A stretch of 62,939 nucleotides of DNA from Bacteroidota bacterium (GTDB lineage Bacteria > Bacteroidota > Bacteroidia > Cytophagales > Cytophagaceae): NCBI GenBank assembly GCA_023392125.1, contig JAEVZS010000006.1:1-62939 (forward strand), written 5' to 3'. Made by a program: the position numbers and the translations under genes. The notes beneath the pieces are model-generated. The model worked only from the letters and a program-made list of their open reading frames with translations, was not told the origin of the DNA and searched no databases. Below, piece after piece: positions 49,441 to 58,644 of the stretch (position 1 is its first letter; each line of letters opens with the position of its first letter).

Positions 49441-50481
49441 TTATTGTTCCACATCCGTAACATAGCGTTCCCATTTATCCAGCACTGCGGAAAAATCATC
49501 GGGAAGCTCCGAATCAAAAAACAGCTCCTGCTTTGTGACAGGATGTACAAAGCCAAGTGACTTTGCATGCAGGGCCTGCCTCGGCATCTGCTTAAAGCAG
49601 TTATCTACAAACTGCCGATACTTGGAAAAAGTTGTTCCTTTCAGCACTTTATCTCCACCATACGTAGCATCATTAAACAACGTATGACCAATATGCCGCA
49701 TATGGGCCCGTATCTGGTGAGTACGCCCTGTTTCCAGCCTGCACTCGATATACGATACATAGCGCAGATCTTTCAGCAATGTATAGTGGGTCACCGCATG
49801 TTTACCAAACTCTCCATCCGGAAACACAGACATCACTCTTCTGTCCTTGAGGCTGCGTCCTACATGTCCTGTTATGGTCCCCTGCTCTGCTTCCGGCACG
49901 CCCCACACCAGCGCCCGATACCGGCGCTGGATAGTATGGTCAAAAAACTGCCTGGCCAGATGTGTCATCGCATATTCCGTTTTTGCAATCACCATTAGCC
50001 CGGATGTATCCTTATCTATACGGTGTACCAGCCCCGGTCTCCCTTCTCCGTTTCTCCCGGTCGGCAGATGCTCAAAATGCCAGGCCAGCGCATTGACCAG
50101 CGTACCGGTCCAGTTCTGATAAGCCGGATGTACCACCATACCTGCAGGTTTATTGACAACAAGCAGGTCATCATCCTCATAGACAATATTCAATGGTATA
50201 TTTTCAGGAATTACCACATCCTCACGTGGCGGCTGCGGCAGCATAACGGTGATCACATCTCCCGGACGTACCTTGTAGCTGGCTTTGATTCCGCCCTGAT
50301 TGACCTGTACTGTTTCAGCCTTTATGGCATTCTGTACCTTATTGCGGGTAGCATTGGGCAGGCGGTCCATCAGAAACTTATCAATCCTCAGCAACGTCTG
50401 GCCGGGATCCACCACAATCCGGTGATGCTCGTATAGCTCCGAATCTTCTGTTCCGTCAAATAGCTCTTCGTCTGTCATCAT
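49441..50481 (-). CDS. rluD: RluA-family 23S rRNA pseudouridine synthase, RluD-like
   Basis: 346 residues from ATG at 50481 (a second ATG follows at once); upstream in-frame residues look like untranslated sequence. An S4 RNA-binding domain lies at ~25-90 (LLRIDKFLMDRLPNATRNKV), then the catalytic domain with DDDLLVVNKPAGMVVHPAYQ and GLVHRIDKDTSGLMVIAKTE, where the Asp in HRIDKDTSG is the nucleophile. ETGRTHQIRAHMRHIGHTLF and a C-terminal HPVTKQELFF motif complete the family pattern. RluD makes pseudouridines in helix 69 of 23S rRNA, but the substrate of this copy is assigned only by similarity. Confidence 0.9.
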   Translation of the reverse strand: MMTDEELFDGTEDSELYEHHRIVVDPGQTLLRIDKFLMDRLPNATRNKVQNAIKAETVQVNQGGIKASYKVRPGDVITVMLPQPPREDVVIPENIPLNIVYEDDDLLVVNKPAGMVVHPAYQNWTGTLVNALAWHFEHLPTGRNGEGRPGLVHRIDKDTSGLMVIAKTEYAMTHLARQFFDHTIQRRYRALVWGVPEAEQGTITGHVGRSLKDRRVMSVFPDGEFGKHAVTHYTLLKDLRYVSYIECRLETGRTHQIRAHMRHIGHTLFNDATYGGDKVLKGTTFSKYRQFVDNCFKQMPRQALHAKSLGFVHPVTKQELFFDSELPDDFSAVLDKWERYVTDVEQ

Positions 50482-50687
50482 CCGTACAAAGGTATATACA
50501 TTTTGACGTTTGGACGCTATCTTCCTGCAAATGTTTGCATGCTGACCGCTATGGTCTCTGCAGAAATGTAATAATGCCAAACAAAACAATCATTACAAAA
50601 ACAGATTTTTCCAATCGAATCTGCGATAAAATAGTTAGATTATCCGGTCATGAATACAGTATCCGCTAAAAGCCAGGGCAAGATCAG

Positions 50688-51632
50688 ATGATGCAGACCA
50701 GTTCACCAACGCCTGTTCAACACATCATCACCCCTGAAACACGTGCAGCTGGTATACAGCTATACATCAAACGGGATGATTTGATTCACCCCTTTGTCTC
50801 CGGCAACAAGTGGCGTAAGCTGAAATACAACCTGCAGGAGGCCGGCAACCTGAACAAAGACACCCTGCTCACCTTTGGCGGAGCCTTTTCCAATCACATA
50901 TACAGCACTGCCGCCGCTGCTGCAATGCATGGCTTCAGGTCTGTCGGCATTATCCGCGGCGAAGAAACTCTTCCCCTCAATCCGACACTGTCCTTTGCCC
51001 GGAACGCAGGCATGCAGATCCACTATATGGATCGCAGCAGATATCGCGAAAAAGATAGCCCGGAACTAATCCGGCAGCTCAGAGAAGAGCACGGAGATTT
51101 TTATCTGATCCCGGAAGGCGGCTCCGGTCCGCTTGCCGTCAAAGGTGTCAGTGAGCTGGTCGCCGAGATCAGTTTCCCTTTTGACTATATCTGCACTCCG
51201 GTCGGGACCGGCGGCACGATGGCAGGACTTATCGCAGGAGCCCCGCCAGCTGCGCAGGTACTTGGCTTTGCAGCCCTTCGGGCAGAAAACTATCTGGAAG
51301 AAGAAGTCCGGAATCTTCTTTCTCAAAACAATAGCACAAATCTCCCGGGCTGGCATATTTGTCATGATTATCATTTCGGCGGATATGCCCGTATTGATAA
51401 AAAACTTGCAAGCTTTATCGCTTCTTTTGAATCTTCCTTTGCCATACCTCTGGACCCTGTTTATACTTCCAAAATGTTTTTCGGGCTTCTTGACCTTATC
51501 AGCAAAGGATATTTTGAAAAAGGCAAAACAATAATAGCTTTGCATACAGGAGGATTGCAGGGCAAAGCAGGTATGCAGCCTAAAATTGAAAAGCTGCTTG
51601 CCGGAAGCGCATGGTCCGGTCTTTTTTTATAA
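50688..51632 (+). CDS. PLP-dependent ACC deaminase / D-cysteine desulfhydrase-like enzyme
   Basis: 314 residues, fold type II PLP enzyme. The Schiff-base Lys41 is in SGNKWRKLKYNL; TFGGAFSNHIYSTAAAAAMH and the phosphate-binding loop PVGTGGTMAGL are typical of the ACC deaminase/D-cysteine desulfhydrase group, and the C-terminal part has LHTGGLQGKAGM. The true substrate, ACC, D-cysteine or another amino acid, cannot be told from the sequence. No signal peptide. It starts a plus-strand run with the dipeptidase gene 11 bases downstream. Confidence 0.88.
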   Translation: MMQTSSPTPVQHIITPETRAAGIQLYIKRDDLIHPFVSGNKWRKLKYNLQEAGNLNKDTLLTFGGAFSNHIYSTAAAAAMHGFRSVGIIRGEETLPLNPTLSFARNAGMQIHYMDRSRYREKDSPELIRQLREEHGDFYLIPEGGSGPLAVKGVSELVAEISFPFDYICTPVGTGGTMAGLIAGAPPAAQVLGFAALRAENYLEEEVRNLLSQNNSTNLPGWHICHDYHFGGYARIDKKLASFIASFESSFAIPLDPVYTSKMFFGLLDLISKGYFEKGKTIIALHTGGLQGKAGMQPKIEKLLAGSAWSGLFL

Positions 51633-51643
51633 ATTGAACGTTT

Positions 51644-52999
51644 ATGAAAAACTATATCGAAAAAAACCAACAACGATTTATAAATGAATTATTTGAGCTG
51701 CTCCGGATACCATCTGTAAGTGCAGACAAAGCCTATCAGCAGGATGTACTGAGAGCAGCCGAATTTATAAGAGACAAACTGATCCAGGCCGGCGCTGATC
51801 AGGTACGTCTGTGTCCCACTAAGGGATATCCCATAGTATACGGAGAAAAAATCATTGATCCGGCATTGCCGACCGTACTGGTATATGGTCATTACGATGT
51901 ACAGCCGCCTGATCCCCTCGATTTATGGGAAAGCCCTCCTTTTGAGCCGGAAATCCGGGACGGAAAGATCTATGCCCGGGGAGCAAGCGATGACAAAGGA
52001 CAGATGTATATGCACATCAAAGCGTTTGAAACAATGATGGCACAACAGAGTCTGCCCTGCAACGTCAAATTTATGATCGAAGGAGAAGAGGAAATCGGCT
52101 CCGACAATCTGCCCCGCTTCGTTGCCGCCAGCAAAGAACTGCTGACAGCCGATGTAATTCTGATTTCCGATACTGGTCTTTTTTCCAATGAAGTCCCAAG
52201 TATCACTGTCGGATTGCGTGGTCTGAGCTATATCGAAGTAGAAGTTACCGGTCCCAGAAGAGATCTGCACTCGGGCATGTACGGCGGAGCAGTCACCAAT
52301 CCGATCAATGCTCTTTGTGAAATGATCGCCTCCCTCAAGGATGAAAATCAACGTATCACCATACCTGGATTTTATAACAAAGTAGCCGAATTATCCGAAG
52401 ATGAGCGTAAGGCGATGAATCAGGTCCCTTTCTCACAGGAGGAGTATATGAAAAGTCTTGGTGTAAAAGCCCTTAGAGGAGAAAAGGGCTATACTCCGCT
52501 GGAACATGTATCCATACGTCCTACCCTGGATGTCAACGGCATTTGGGGCGGATATACAGGCGAAGGAGCCAAAACGGTGCTACCTTCAAAAGCGTATGCA
52601 AAAATATCCATGCGATTGGTTCCCAATCAGTCATCCGATGAAGTAACGCGCCTGTTTGAAGAACATTTTAAAAAAATCGCGCCTGCCGGGACAGAAGTAA
52701 AAGTAATGCCACATCATGGCGGAGAGCCCGCGGTTACCCCAACCGATTCCAGGGCATATATGGCAGCAAGCAGGGCATTTGAAGACGTCTGGGGTAAAAC
52801 CCCTGTTCCGATGAGAGAGGGCGGCAGCATACCGATCGTCAGTCTTTTTGAGCGAGAGCTTGGCCTGAAAAGCGTCCTCATGGGCTTCGGCCTGGACGAA
52901 GATGCCATCCATTCACCCAATGAAAGCTACAGAGTCTTCAATTACCTGAAAGGTATCGAAACCATTACCCGATTTTACAAACATTTCTCAGCCGACTGA
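51644..52999 (+). CDS. M20-family dipeptidase
   Basis: 451 residues. Zinc-binding and catalytic motifs: VYGHYDVQPPDPLDLWESPP, RGASDDKGQMYMHIKAFETM, and EGEEEIGSDNLP with the general-base Glu; a late HSPNESYR motif closes the metal site. The middle ~200 residues are the dimerisation domain (VTGPRRDLHSGMYGGAVTNP). M20 dipeptidases cut dipeptides in the cytoplasm with two zinc ions. No signal peptide is visible. It follows the PLP enzyme closely, so co-transcription is likely. Confidence 0.92.
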   Translation: MKNYIEKNQQRFINELFELLRIPSVSADKAYQQDVLRAAEFIRDKLIQAGADQVRLCPTKGYPIVYGEKIIDPALPTVLVYGHYDVQPPDPLDLWESPPFEPEIRDGKIYARGASDDKGQMYMHIKAFETMMAQQSLPCNVKFMIEGEEEIGSDNLPRFVAASKELLTADVILISDTGLFSNEVPSITVGLRGLSYIEVEVTGPRRDLHSGMYGGAVTNPINALCEMIASLKDENQRITIPGFYNKVAELSEDERKAMNQVPFSQEEYMKSLGVKALRGEKGYTPLEHVSIRPTLDVNGIWGGYTGEGAKTVLPSKAYAKISMRLVPNQSSDEVTRLFEEHFKKIAPAGTEVKVMPHHGGEPAVTPTDSRAYMAASRAFEDVWGKTPVPMREGGSIPIVSLFERELGLKSVLMGFGLDEDAIHSPNESYRVFNYLKGIETITRFYKHFSAD

Positions 53000-53046
53000 A
53001 TCGGCATTGTATTTGTATAAAACCAACGACAAACCGGTAGTACCAA

Positions 53047-53790
53047 ATGAAATTCAAGATCCTCAGCATTCTTTTTCTGTCAGCCGTTTTGCAGACGGCA
53101 TGGGCACAGAAAGAGGTTCCGACCACCTGGGAAACTTCCGTTTCCAAAAGCGATGTTAAAGTCGGAGAAACCATAGACCTGATTTTTAAAGCCAAAATTA
53201 TTGACGGCTGGTATTTATATTCCTCCGATTTTGATCCCGATCTGGGTCCCGTGGTAGCAAGTTTTACCTTTACCGAAAACGACAGCTATCAGCTCTCCGG
53301 GGACATAAAGCCCATTGGGGCAAAGTCAAAGGAAGACAATCTGATCTGGATGGGTACCTATACCTATTTCCTGGGCAAAGCCGAATTCAGGCAAACAGTC
53401 AAAATTCTGAAAGAAAATCCCGTAATACAGGCAAAACTGTACGGTCAGGCCTGCAATGACGAATCCGGCAAATGCGTCCCCGTGATTCAGCAGTTTTCCT
53501 TTAACCAGATCAAAGTAAGTGCTGCTTCAGAAAAAAACACACAGGAACAAAATGCTCCGTCTCCTGACAAAGGGAAAAGCACGCAACCCAAATCCCCGAA
53601 CGGAAAGAACACCACCGGAATGAGCCCCGCTCCGGAAACCATACCGGACAAAGCTCCGGCACAATACGCCTCCACCGGACTGGAGCAGCTAAAAGCACAG
53701 AAACAGGAACTACTAAAAATATCTCCGCAGGGCGAAGACCTTGTAACAAAAGAGTTGAACGATTTTGTGAGGAAGTACGGAGCTAATTAA
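53047..53790 (+). CDS. DsbD N-terminal-like (DsbD-alpha) periplasmic thiol domain protein
   Basis: 247 residues with signal peptide (KFKILSILFLSAVLQTAWAQ). Residues ~25-155 match the N-terminal domain of DsbD (PF11412-like): DGWYLYSSDFDPDLGPVVAS and GQACNDESGKCVPV, with the redox pair Cys136/Cys143. Residues ~165-215 are a Lys/Pro/Ser/Thr-rich linker and the last ~40 residues a charged helix. It should receive electrons from the membrane DsbD protein encoded next door (one base apart) and pass them to periplasmic partners. In E. coli this domain is part of one polypeptide; here it is a separate gene. Confidence 0.86.
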   Translation: MKFKILSILFLSAVLQTAWAQKEVPTTWETSVSKSDVKVGETIDLIFKAKIIDGWYLYSSDFDPDLGPVVASFTFTENDSYQLSGDIKPIGAKSKEDNLIWMGTYTYFLGKAEFRQTVKILKENPVIQAKLYGQACNDESGKCVPVIQQFSFNQIKVSAASEKNTQEQNAPSPDKGKSTQPKSPNGKNTTGMSPAPETIPDKAPAQYASTGLEQLKAQKQELLKISPQGEDLVTKELNDFVRKYGAN

Positions 53791-53791
53791 T

Positions 53792-55513
53792 ATGAGAAAA
53801 CTTATTACCGTCTTTTTACTACTTTGCTCTGTCCTCAGCGGACTTGCGCAGCAGCCTACCCGTGAAGAACTGAGGCGTACAGCCGAAAACATTCAGAATA
53901 TGCTGCGCAGGGACAGTCTGAACAATCTTATCATCAGTGAGCTTGAGCTCAGAGTTGACAGTCTCCGTAATCATGTAGCCGCTACTCCGGCAAAAGCAAC
54001 CGATGAAAGGACCGCCGCTGCTTCAAACGAAGAAGCGGATACAGCCAACTCCATGCAGGAAGAAGGCTCGCTGCTCGGCTTCCTTCTCATCGCCTTCGGG
54101 GCAGGTCTCATTGCGCTCCATACGCCCTGTGTGTTTCCCATGATTCCGCTTACGGTAACCTTTTTTACTTCCAATAGCCCCAACCGGGGGCAGGCTATCC
54201 GCAAAGCATTGTTTTACGGATTTTCCATAATCTTCATATACAGCCTTATCGGAGTGGCGATATCAGCCACCATGGGACCATCCTTTGCCACCTTCATGAG
54301 TGTGCACTGGGTGCCAAACCTGATCTTTTTTGTCATATTTATCACCTTTGGCCTTTCATTCCTCGGACTGTTTGAAATAACGCTGCCAAATTCTTTTGTC
54401 AACCGGGTTGACGCACAATCCGAAAAAGGAGGCTATTACGGTGTATTCTTTATGGCTTTTACACTGGTGCTGGTTTCCTTCTCCTGTACAGGCCCGATAG
54501 TAGGCAGCCTTCTGGTTCAGGCTTTTCAGGGAGAAGCTATCCGGCCACTGCTGGGCATGGTAGCCTATGCTACCGCCTTTGCCATTCCGTTTACCATCTT
54601 TGCCATGTTTCCTCAGCTGCTGGCAAAGCTTCCCAAATCCGGAGGCTGGCTCAATGTGGTCAAGGTTACTCTTGGATTTATAGAGCTGGGACTTGCCCTG
54701 AAGTTCCTCAGCATGATCGATCAGGTCTATCATCTCAACATTCTGGACAGAGATGTGTATATCGCCTGCTGGATAGCTCTTTCCCTGCTTTTAAGCTACT
54801 ATCTGCTTGGCAAATTCAGGCTGCCGCATGATTCTCCGGTAGATGCAGTCAGTGTTCCGAGGCTGATTGTTGCACTTATACCGTTTATTTTTGCCATCTA
54901 CCTTCTGCCAGGTCTTTTCGGGGCTCCGCTCAAAGCATTGTCCGGCTATTTGCCCCCCATGCATACGCACAATTTTGACCTGCCGGGCATTATTCGCGAA
55001 TACAGCTCCGAATCCGAATCTACGCTCTGCGATGAACCCAGATACCAAAACAAGTTCAGACTTCCTCATGGTCTCAAGGGGTATTTTGACTATGACCAGG
55101 CGCTGGCATGCGCCAGAGAAAAAAACATGCCTCTCTTTGTTGATTTTACAGGTCATGGCTGTGTCAACTGCCGGGAAGTAGAGGCCAATATATGGTCTGA
55201 TCCACAAGTTTTACGCTATCTGAGAAATGACTTCGTTATAGCTTCGCTTTATGTCGATGACTTTACCAGACTCCCGGAAAACGAAATCTACCTTTCAAAA
55301 GAAACAGGATTCACCATAGAAACGGTAGGTGAGAAAAATTTTGACCTTGAGCAGACTTTGTTTGAAGTCAACTCACAACCTTATTATGCCCTGATTGATC
55401 CACATACCGGCAAAGTTCTGAATAAACCTGTAGCGTATACCAAAAGCGTTAATGAGTACCTGCGTTTTCTGGAACAGGGTAAGAATAAATTTGACGCATT
55501 GCACAAAAAATAA
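53792..55513 (+). CDS. dsbD: Thiol:disulfide interchange protein DsbD (membrane and thioredoxin domains)
   Basis: 573 residues with signal peptide and an ~80-residue charged N-terminal segment. About eight transmembrane helices follow, carrying the redox cysteines Cys113 (HTPCVFPMIPL) and Cys232 (SFSCTGPIVG). The C-terminal periplasmic thioredoxin domain has Cys457/Cys460 in GHGCVNCREVE. It moves electrons from cytoplasmic thioredoxin across the inner membrane to periplasmic proteins. The nDsbD-type domain is missing here and is supplied by the gene one base upstream. A strong terminator follows. Confidence 0.95.
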   Translation: MRKLITVFLLLCSVLSGLAQQPTREELRRTAENIQNMLRRDSLNNLIISELELRVDSLRNHVAATPAKATDERTAAASNEEADTANSMQEEGSLLGFLLIAFGAGLIALHTPCVFPMIPLTVTFFTSNSPNRGQAIRKALFYGFSIIFIYSLIGVAISATMGPSFATFMSVHWVPNLIFFVIFITFGLSFLGLFEITLPNSFVNRVDAQSEKGGYYGVFFMAFTLVLVSFSCTGPIVGSLLVQAFQGEAIRPLLGMVAYATAFAIPFTIFAMFPQLLAKLPKSGGWLNVVKVTLGFIELGLALKFLSMIDQVYHLNILDRDVYIACWIALSLLLSYYLLGKFRLPHDSPVDAVSVPRLIVALIPFIFAIYLLPGLFGAPLKALSGYLPPMHTHNFDLPGIIREYSSESESTLCDEPRYQNKFRLPHGLKGYFDYDQALACAREKNMPLFVDFTGHGCVNCREVEANIWSDPQVLRYLRNDFVIASLYVDDFTRLPENEIYLSKETGFTIETVGEKNFDLEQTLFEVNSQPYYALIDPHTGKVLNKPVAYTKSVNEYLRFLEQGKNKFDALHKK

Positions 55514-55542
55514 TACCTGTTACTAATTCACCAAAGTATGGA

Positions 55543-55576
55543 AAGAGGCCGGATCAGATCCGGCCTCTTCCTTTTT
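55543..55576 (+). terminator. Intrinsic terminator after dsbD
   Basis: Arms AAGAGGCCGGATC / GATCCGGCCTCTT form a 13-bp palindrome (real loop slightly larger), then CC and TTTTT. Confidence 0.9.
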
Positions 55577-55740
55577 ATGCACTTCCTTCTCCCGACTACT
55601 ATCCTGTCTGTTTTCAGACTCTCTCCGGCGATATACTACCAATATAAACATCTATTTACAAACACGTTGAAGCAAATTTAAAGAACTTTATCCCCTAAAC
55701 AGGTTACTATATTGAGGAAGTATATGGACCAACGCAGTGT

Positions 55741-56376
55741 ATGGTATATCTGTTGTATAATAGAATGGAAAATAGCTGGGATTCAGACACCCTGAATCAT
55801 TATCTGCGTCTCATGCCAGACTGCTTTGCCCGGAAAATCGGCCATTATCGTTACCCGGAAGACCGCCAGGCCCGGATAACCGGCCGGCTTTTACTTATCC
55901 AGGGCATACACAGATTGTGCTGTAATCTAAAGCTGGCCGATATTCAATACAGCTCTTATGGTAAACCATTCTTCCCCGGGTGCAATATTCGATTCAGCAT
56001 TGCTCATTCGCGCAGCACTGTCACCTGCGCTATTTCGGATGAGGCTGAAGTCGGTGTTGATACCGAAGAAACCAACACGATACAGGTTAGTGATTATGAA
56101 AGACTGATTCCCAAAATCATATATAAGGAAATCATGAGACAGCCAGACAGAAGCAGGGCATTTCTCTATTACTGGACCAGTCTGGAAGCCACTCTGAAAG
56201 GAGAAGGCACAGGCTTGCTGATGCCGGTGGGGGATGCTTGTATTGACAACCGTTATGCAAGAGTTCGTAACAGAACATGGTACCTCCAAAGCTTCAGTCT
56301 TGCCGAAAACAACATTACCACCATTGCCTCTCTCAAACCGATCGGACAGTATCGCCAGCTTGAAGTGCTGCTATAA
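55741..56376 (+). CDS. 4'-phosphopantetheinyl transferase (Sfp-like)
   Basis: 211 residues. The family motifs are FSIAHSRSTVTCAISDEAEV followed by GVDTE (magnesium-binding acidic residues) and YYWTSLEATLKGEGTG in place of the common WxxKEAxxK. It transfers the phosphopantetheine arm of coenzyme A to carrier proteins of fatty-acid, polyketide or peptide synthesis. No carrier or synthase gene lies in the window, so its partner is unknown. The start ATG at 55741 gives the usual family length; an ATG 18 bases upstream is in another frame. A single-gene unit. Confidence 0.87.
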   Translation: MVYLLYNRMENSWDSDTLNHYLRLMPDCFARKIGHYRYPEDRQARITGRLLLIQGIHRLCCNLKLADIQYSSYGKPFFPGCNIRFSIAHSRSTVTCAISDEAEVGVDTEETNTIQVSDYERLIPKIIYKEIMRQPDRSRAFLYYWTSLEATLKGEGTGLLMPVGDACIDNRYARVRNRTWYLQSFSLAENNITTIASLKPIGQYRQLEVLL

Positions 56377-56559
56377 GTTTCCGTGTTCTCCGGATGTTCA
56401 GGAACCGGAGCTCACAGTTTTCGCTACTTTTTACGTAAGTTAGCAGCAATCAAAACGAGCCAAGCTGTTACCATTCAAAATTATATATTTGTCGAATCAA
56501 CATAAGTCATTAATTTGCATGCAATATTTCAAATCTGCCCAGTTTAACAATTTTCAAAC

Positions 56560-56877
56560 ATGACTCCGGGAAATGACATGGAACAGGAACAGCTTATCCT
56601 TAGGCTGATCAAAGCCGAAATGAAAAACTTTAAGCTCATCAGGGGTTTGAGACATGCCGGTGCCGTTACCGAAGATTTTTACACTGATCTCGGCGGACTC
56701 ATCATAAGTATGATGGGATTTAAAGAAGAAAACCGCGAAGAGATGCTTAATCAGTTTGACATGTTTATGGAAAATCTGGATCAGATCCCTGTAAACAAGT
56801 TTAGTGATTCGCTAAACAGCCTGTCTCGCACCCTTTATAAGCAGCTGCTTGAAAAAAAAGAAGAAAAGAGAATCTGA
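56560..56877 (+). CDS. Uncharacterised small protein, family shared with 38555-38944
   Basis: 105 residues; a start at residue 7 (MEQEQL) is also possible. No signal or membrane segment. It aligns with the protein at 38555-38944 over ~80 residues: LILRLIKAEMKNFKLIRGLR, TDLGGLIISMMGFKEENREE, FDMFMENLDQIPVNKFSDSL. The conserved LGxLIxxxMGF core and acidic helices suggest a small helical fold. It lies beside a response regulator and two small HTH genes, as the other copy lies beside XRE genes. Function unknown; not a family I recognise. Confidence 0.7.
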   Translation: MTPGNDMEQEQLILRLIKAEMKNFKLIRGLRHAGAVTEDFYTDLGGLIISMMGFKEENREEMLNQFDMFMENLDQIPVNKFSDSLNSLSRTLYKQLLEKKEEKRI

Positions 56878-56886
56878 CAGGATTCA

Positions 56887-57306
56887 TCAGGCCTGACCGC
56901 ATGGCGATCTGTCCGGATATGTACTACCGGACAACAAAAAACGCAGTTTGTGCTGATCCAGTGGCTTAAGAATAAAATCTGTAATACCAAGACGCTTTAC
57001 AGCGTCAACATCCCGAATATTTTCCGATACAGACAAAGGAATGATACGGGTCCGCTGTGCTGAAAACTCCGGGTGACTTTCTATCATCGTTTTAATCAGG
57101 TGAAAACCATTCATCAGGGGCATGTACAAATCCACAAAAACCAAGTCCGGTATATTGGCAGATTCAGCAAAATAACGCAGCGCCTCCGGGCCGGAACGTG
57201 CAACAACGAGCTCATTATATGGAATAGTATACTCTATAATCTTGGAAGCTACCCAGATATCAACTTCATTATCATCTACGATTAGTATTCGGTTATATCT
57301 TTTCAC
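56887..57306 (-). CDS. Single-domain response regulator
   Basis: 139 residues, receiver domain only. RILIVDDNEVDIWVA gives the acidic pocket (Asp11/Asp12), VFVDLYMPLMNGFHL the phosphorylation site Asp59, and ITDFILKPLDQHKL the conserved Lys. The Ser/Thr switch is in IIPLSVSEN. Without an output domain it should act through protein contacts, or as a phosphate relay for hybrid kinases. It converges with the small-protein gene upstream, with only nine bases between their stops, and no kinase gene is next to it. Confidence 0.92.
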   Translation of the reverse strand: MKRYNRILIVDDNEVDIWVASKIIEYTIPYNELVVARSGPEALRYFAESANIPDLVFVDLYMPLMNGFHLIKTMIESHPEFSAQRTRIIPLSVSENIRDVDAVKRLGITDFILKPLDQHKLRFLLSGSTYPDRSPCGQA

Positions 57307-57655
57307 GGTTCTGTTAGATTTAGCCTGTTAATATATTCTTTTGCATATACCCGTATACACAGAAAAACAATCAGCATTCATGTAAGTCTATAACAGGTAT
57401 ATCTCAAAAAGTGTAAAAATTCTTGTTAAAAATCAATATATATTTTAAGAATAAAACAGAAACTATTCAACTTAATTGCTGATAAATAACAGGAAAATAT
57501 ACTATATCTTGTTAAATATTGACAAAAAAGTTACTCAAAATATACGTTCATAAATATACTTAAAAAAGTAATCATTTACAATAATACGTCAAATCTTCGG
57601 CAAATACATATATGACTTTAAAAAATAAACGAATTTATTTGACCTTGCGCTTGTC
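57307..57655. other. AT-rich intergenic stretch between response regulator and mini-HTH gene
   Basis: No gene found. Near the right end an imperfect inverted repeat AAATAAA / TTTATTT lies around 57625-57640, just before the HTH start; the divergent promoters of both neighbours must be here. Confidence 0.5.
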
Positions 57656-57907
57656 ATGGAGCAAGAAAAGCCAAACAAACAACCGGGAAAGCGCTACAGA
57701 GACTCTATACTCCTGGAAAAAATCGGGCGGAGAATGCAGGATCTGATGACAGAAAAATGTATTACTCACGAAGTTTTCTACAATGACACTTCCATCAATC
57801 CCCATCGACTGATATCCGGCAAGATCAACATGACAATTTCTACCTTCCAGCGTATATGCACATATCTTGGCATAAGTCCGGAAGAGTTTTTCAGAGGATT
57901 AAACTAG
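57656..57907 (+). CDS. Small HTH (XRE-like) protein
   Basis: 83 residues, essentially one HTH domain. The C-terminal region TISTFQRICTYLGISPEEFF is a typical end of an XRE-type fold, and HEVFYNDTSINPHRLISGKI occupies the recognition region. It aligns by eye with the next gene: both have a GxR start, a T-x-E/EKF segment, a central G, and an EEFF end. Likely a DNA-binding protein or an antitoxin-like regulator; target unknown. Confidence 0.78.
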   Translation: MEQEKPNKQPGKRYRDSILLEKIGRRMQDLMTEKCITHEVFYNDTSINPHRLISGKINMTISTFQRICTYLGISPEEFFRGLN

Positions 57908-58113
57908 ACAATTGGCCCTGCACCTCACGACAAAATGACCACAAAGGCATTTTCAATATCCGGATTCTACTTTTAGGCTGTTTCCATTACGTATTAGAGA
58001 TTAGAATATTGCCCTTCGACAAAGCAACTGAAAACCTTTTTAACAAAACATCAATATAATACACTCTAAATATAGGGTTTTCAATAAGGGCAACTTTGTT
58101 TTTATTTACAAAC

Positions 58114-58374
58114 ATGTATACCGAAGAACAAATACTCGCTCAGCTGGGAGCAAGAATAAAAAGCCTGAGGTTTAAGGCCGGATATACCAGCCATGAAAAA
58201 TTTGCTTATGATATCGATATGAGCAGAAGTCTTTACTGGAACTACGAAAACGGAAGCAATATGAATTTTATGACATTGATCAAGATTCTGAACTTTCATA
58301 ACATGACACTTGAAGAGTTTTTCGCCGAAGGTTTTACCAGTGAAACACCGTCAAAACGTTCCAGAAAGTCCTGA
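58114..58374 (+). CDS. Small HTH (XRE-like) protein (second copy)
   Basis: 86 residues from ATG at 58114. A TTG at 58096 could add six residues, but it overlaps a CAACTTTG promoter-like box (58091-58098), so the ATG is preferred. HTH at ~7-67: LGARIKSLRFKAGYTSHEKF, IDMSRSLYWNYENGSNMNFM, ending MTLEEFF. A basic tail (SKRSRKS) follows. It is a paralogue of the preceding gene and the last gene before the CRISPR array; no link to CRISPR function can be shown. Confidence 0.82.
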   Translation: MYTEEQILAQLGARIKSLRFKAGYTSHEKFAYDIDMSRSLYWNYENGSNMNFMTLIKILNFHNMTLEEFFAEGFTSETPSKRSRKS

Positions 58375-58430
58375 AAACGGAAATTCTGATTTATTTTTCA
58401 TCCAACCGCTAAAAATACAGCCTTGTTGCC

Positions 58431-58448
58431 GCCAGGAATATTCCTGGC
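58431..58448. promoter_or_regulatory. Perfect 18-bp palindrome after the mini-HTH gene
   Basis: The half-site GCCAGGAAT is followed at once by its exact complement, with no spacer. It lies 57 bases after the HTH stop. No T run, so an operator is more likely than a terminator. Confidence 0.4.
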
Positions 58449-58644
58449 TCCGGCACACAGACGCTTTTCGGGCAATCTAATATCCACGCTTTATCCGATC
58501 CCATCGGGAGGTATGCAACAATCGCAGTGTGCGGCATACCACCTTGCGATTCCAGACCAGCTGACAAAAGAAGAATTAAGTGCCCACGCACACAAAAACG
58601 AACTTCAAATTACCATACCCAGGATCAGCCGAATGAAGCCCCCG

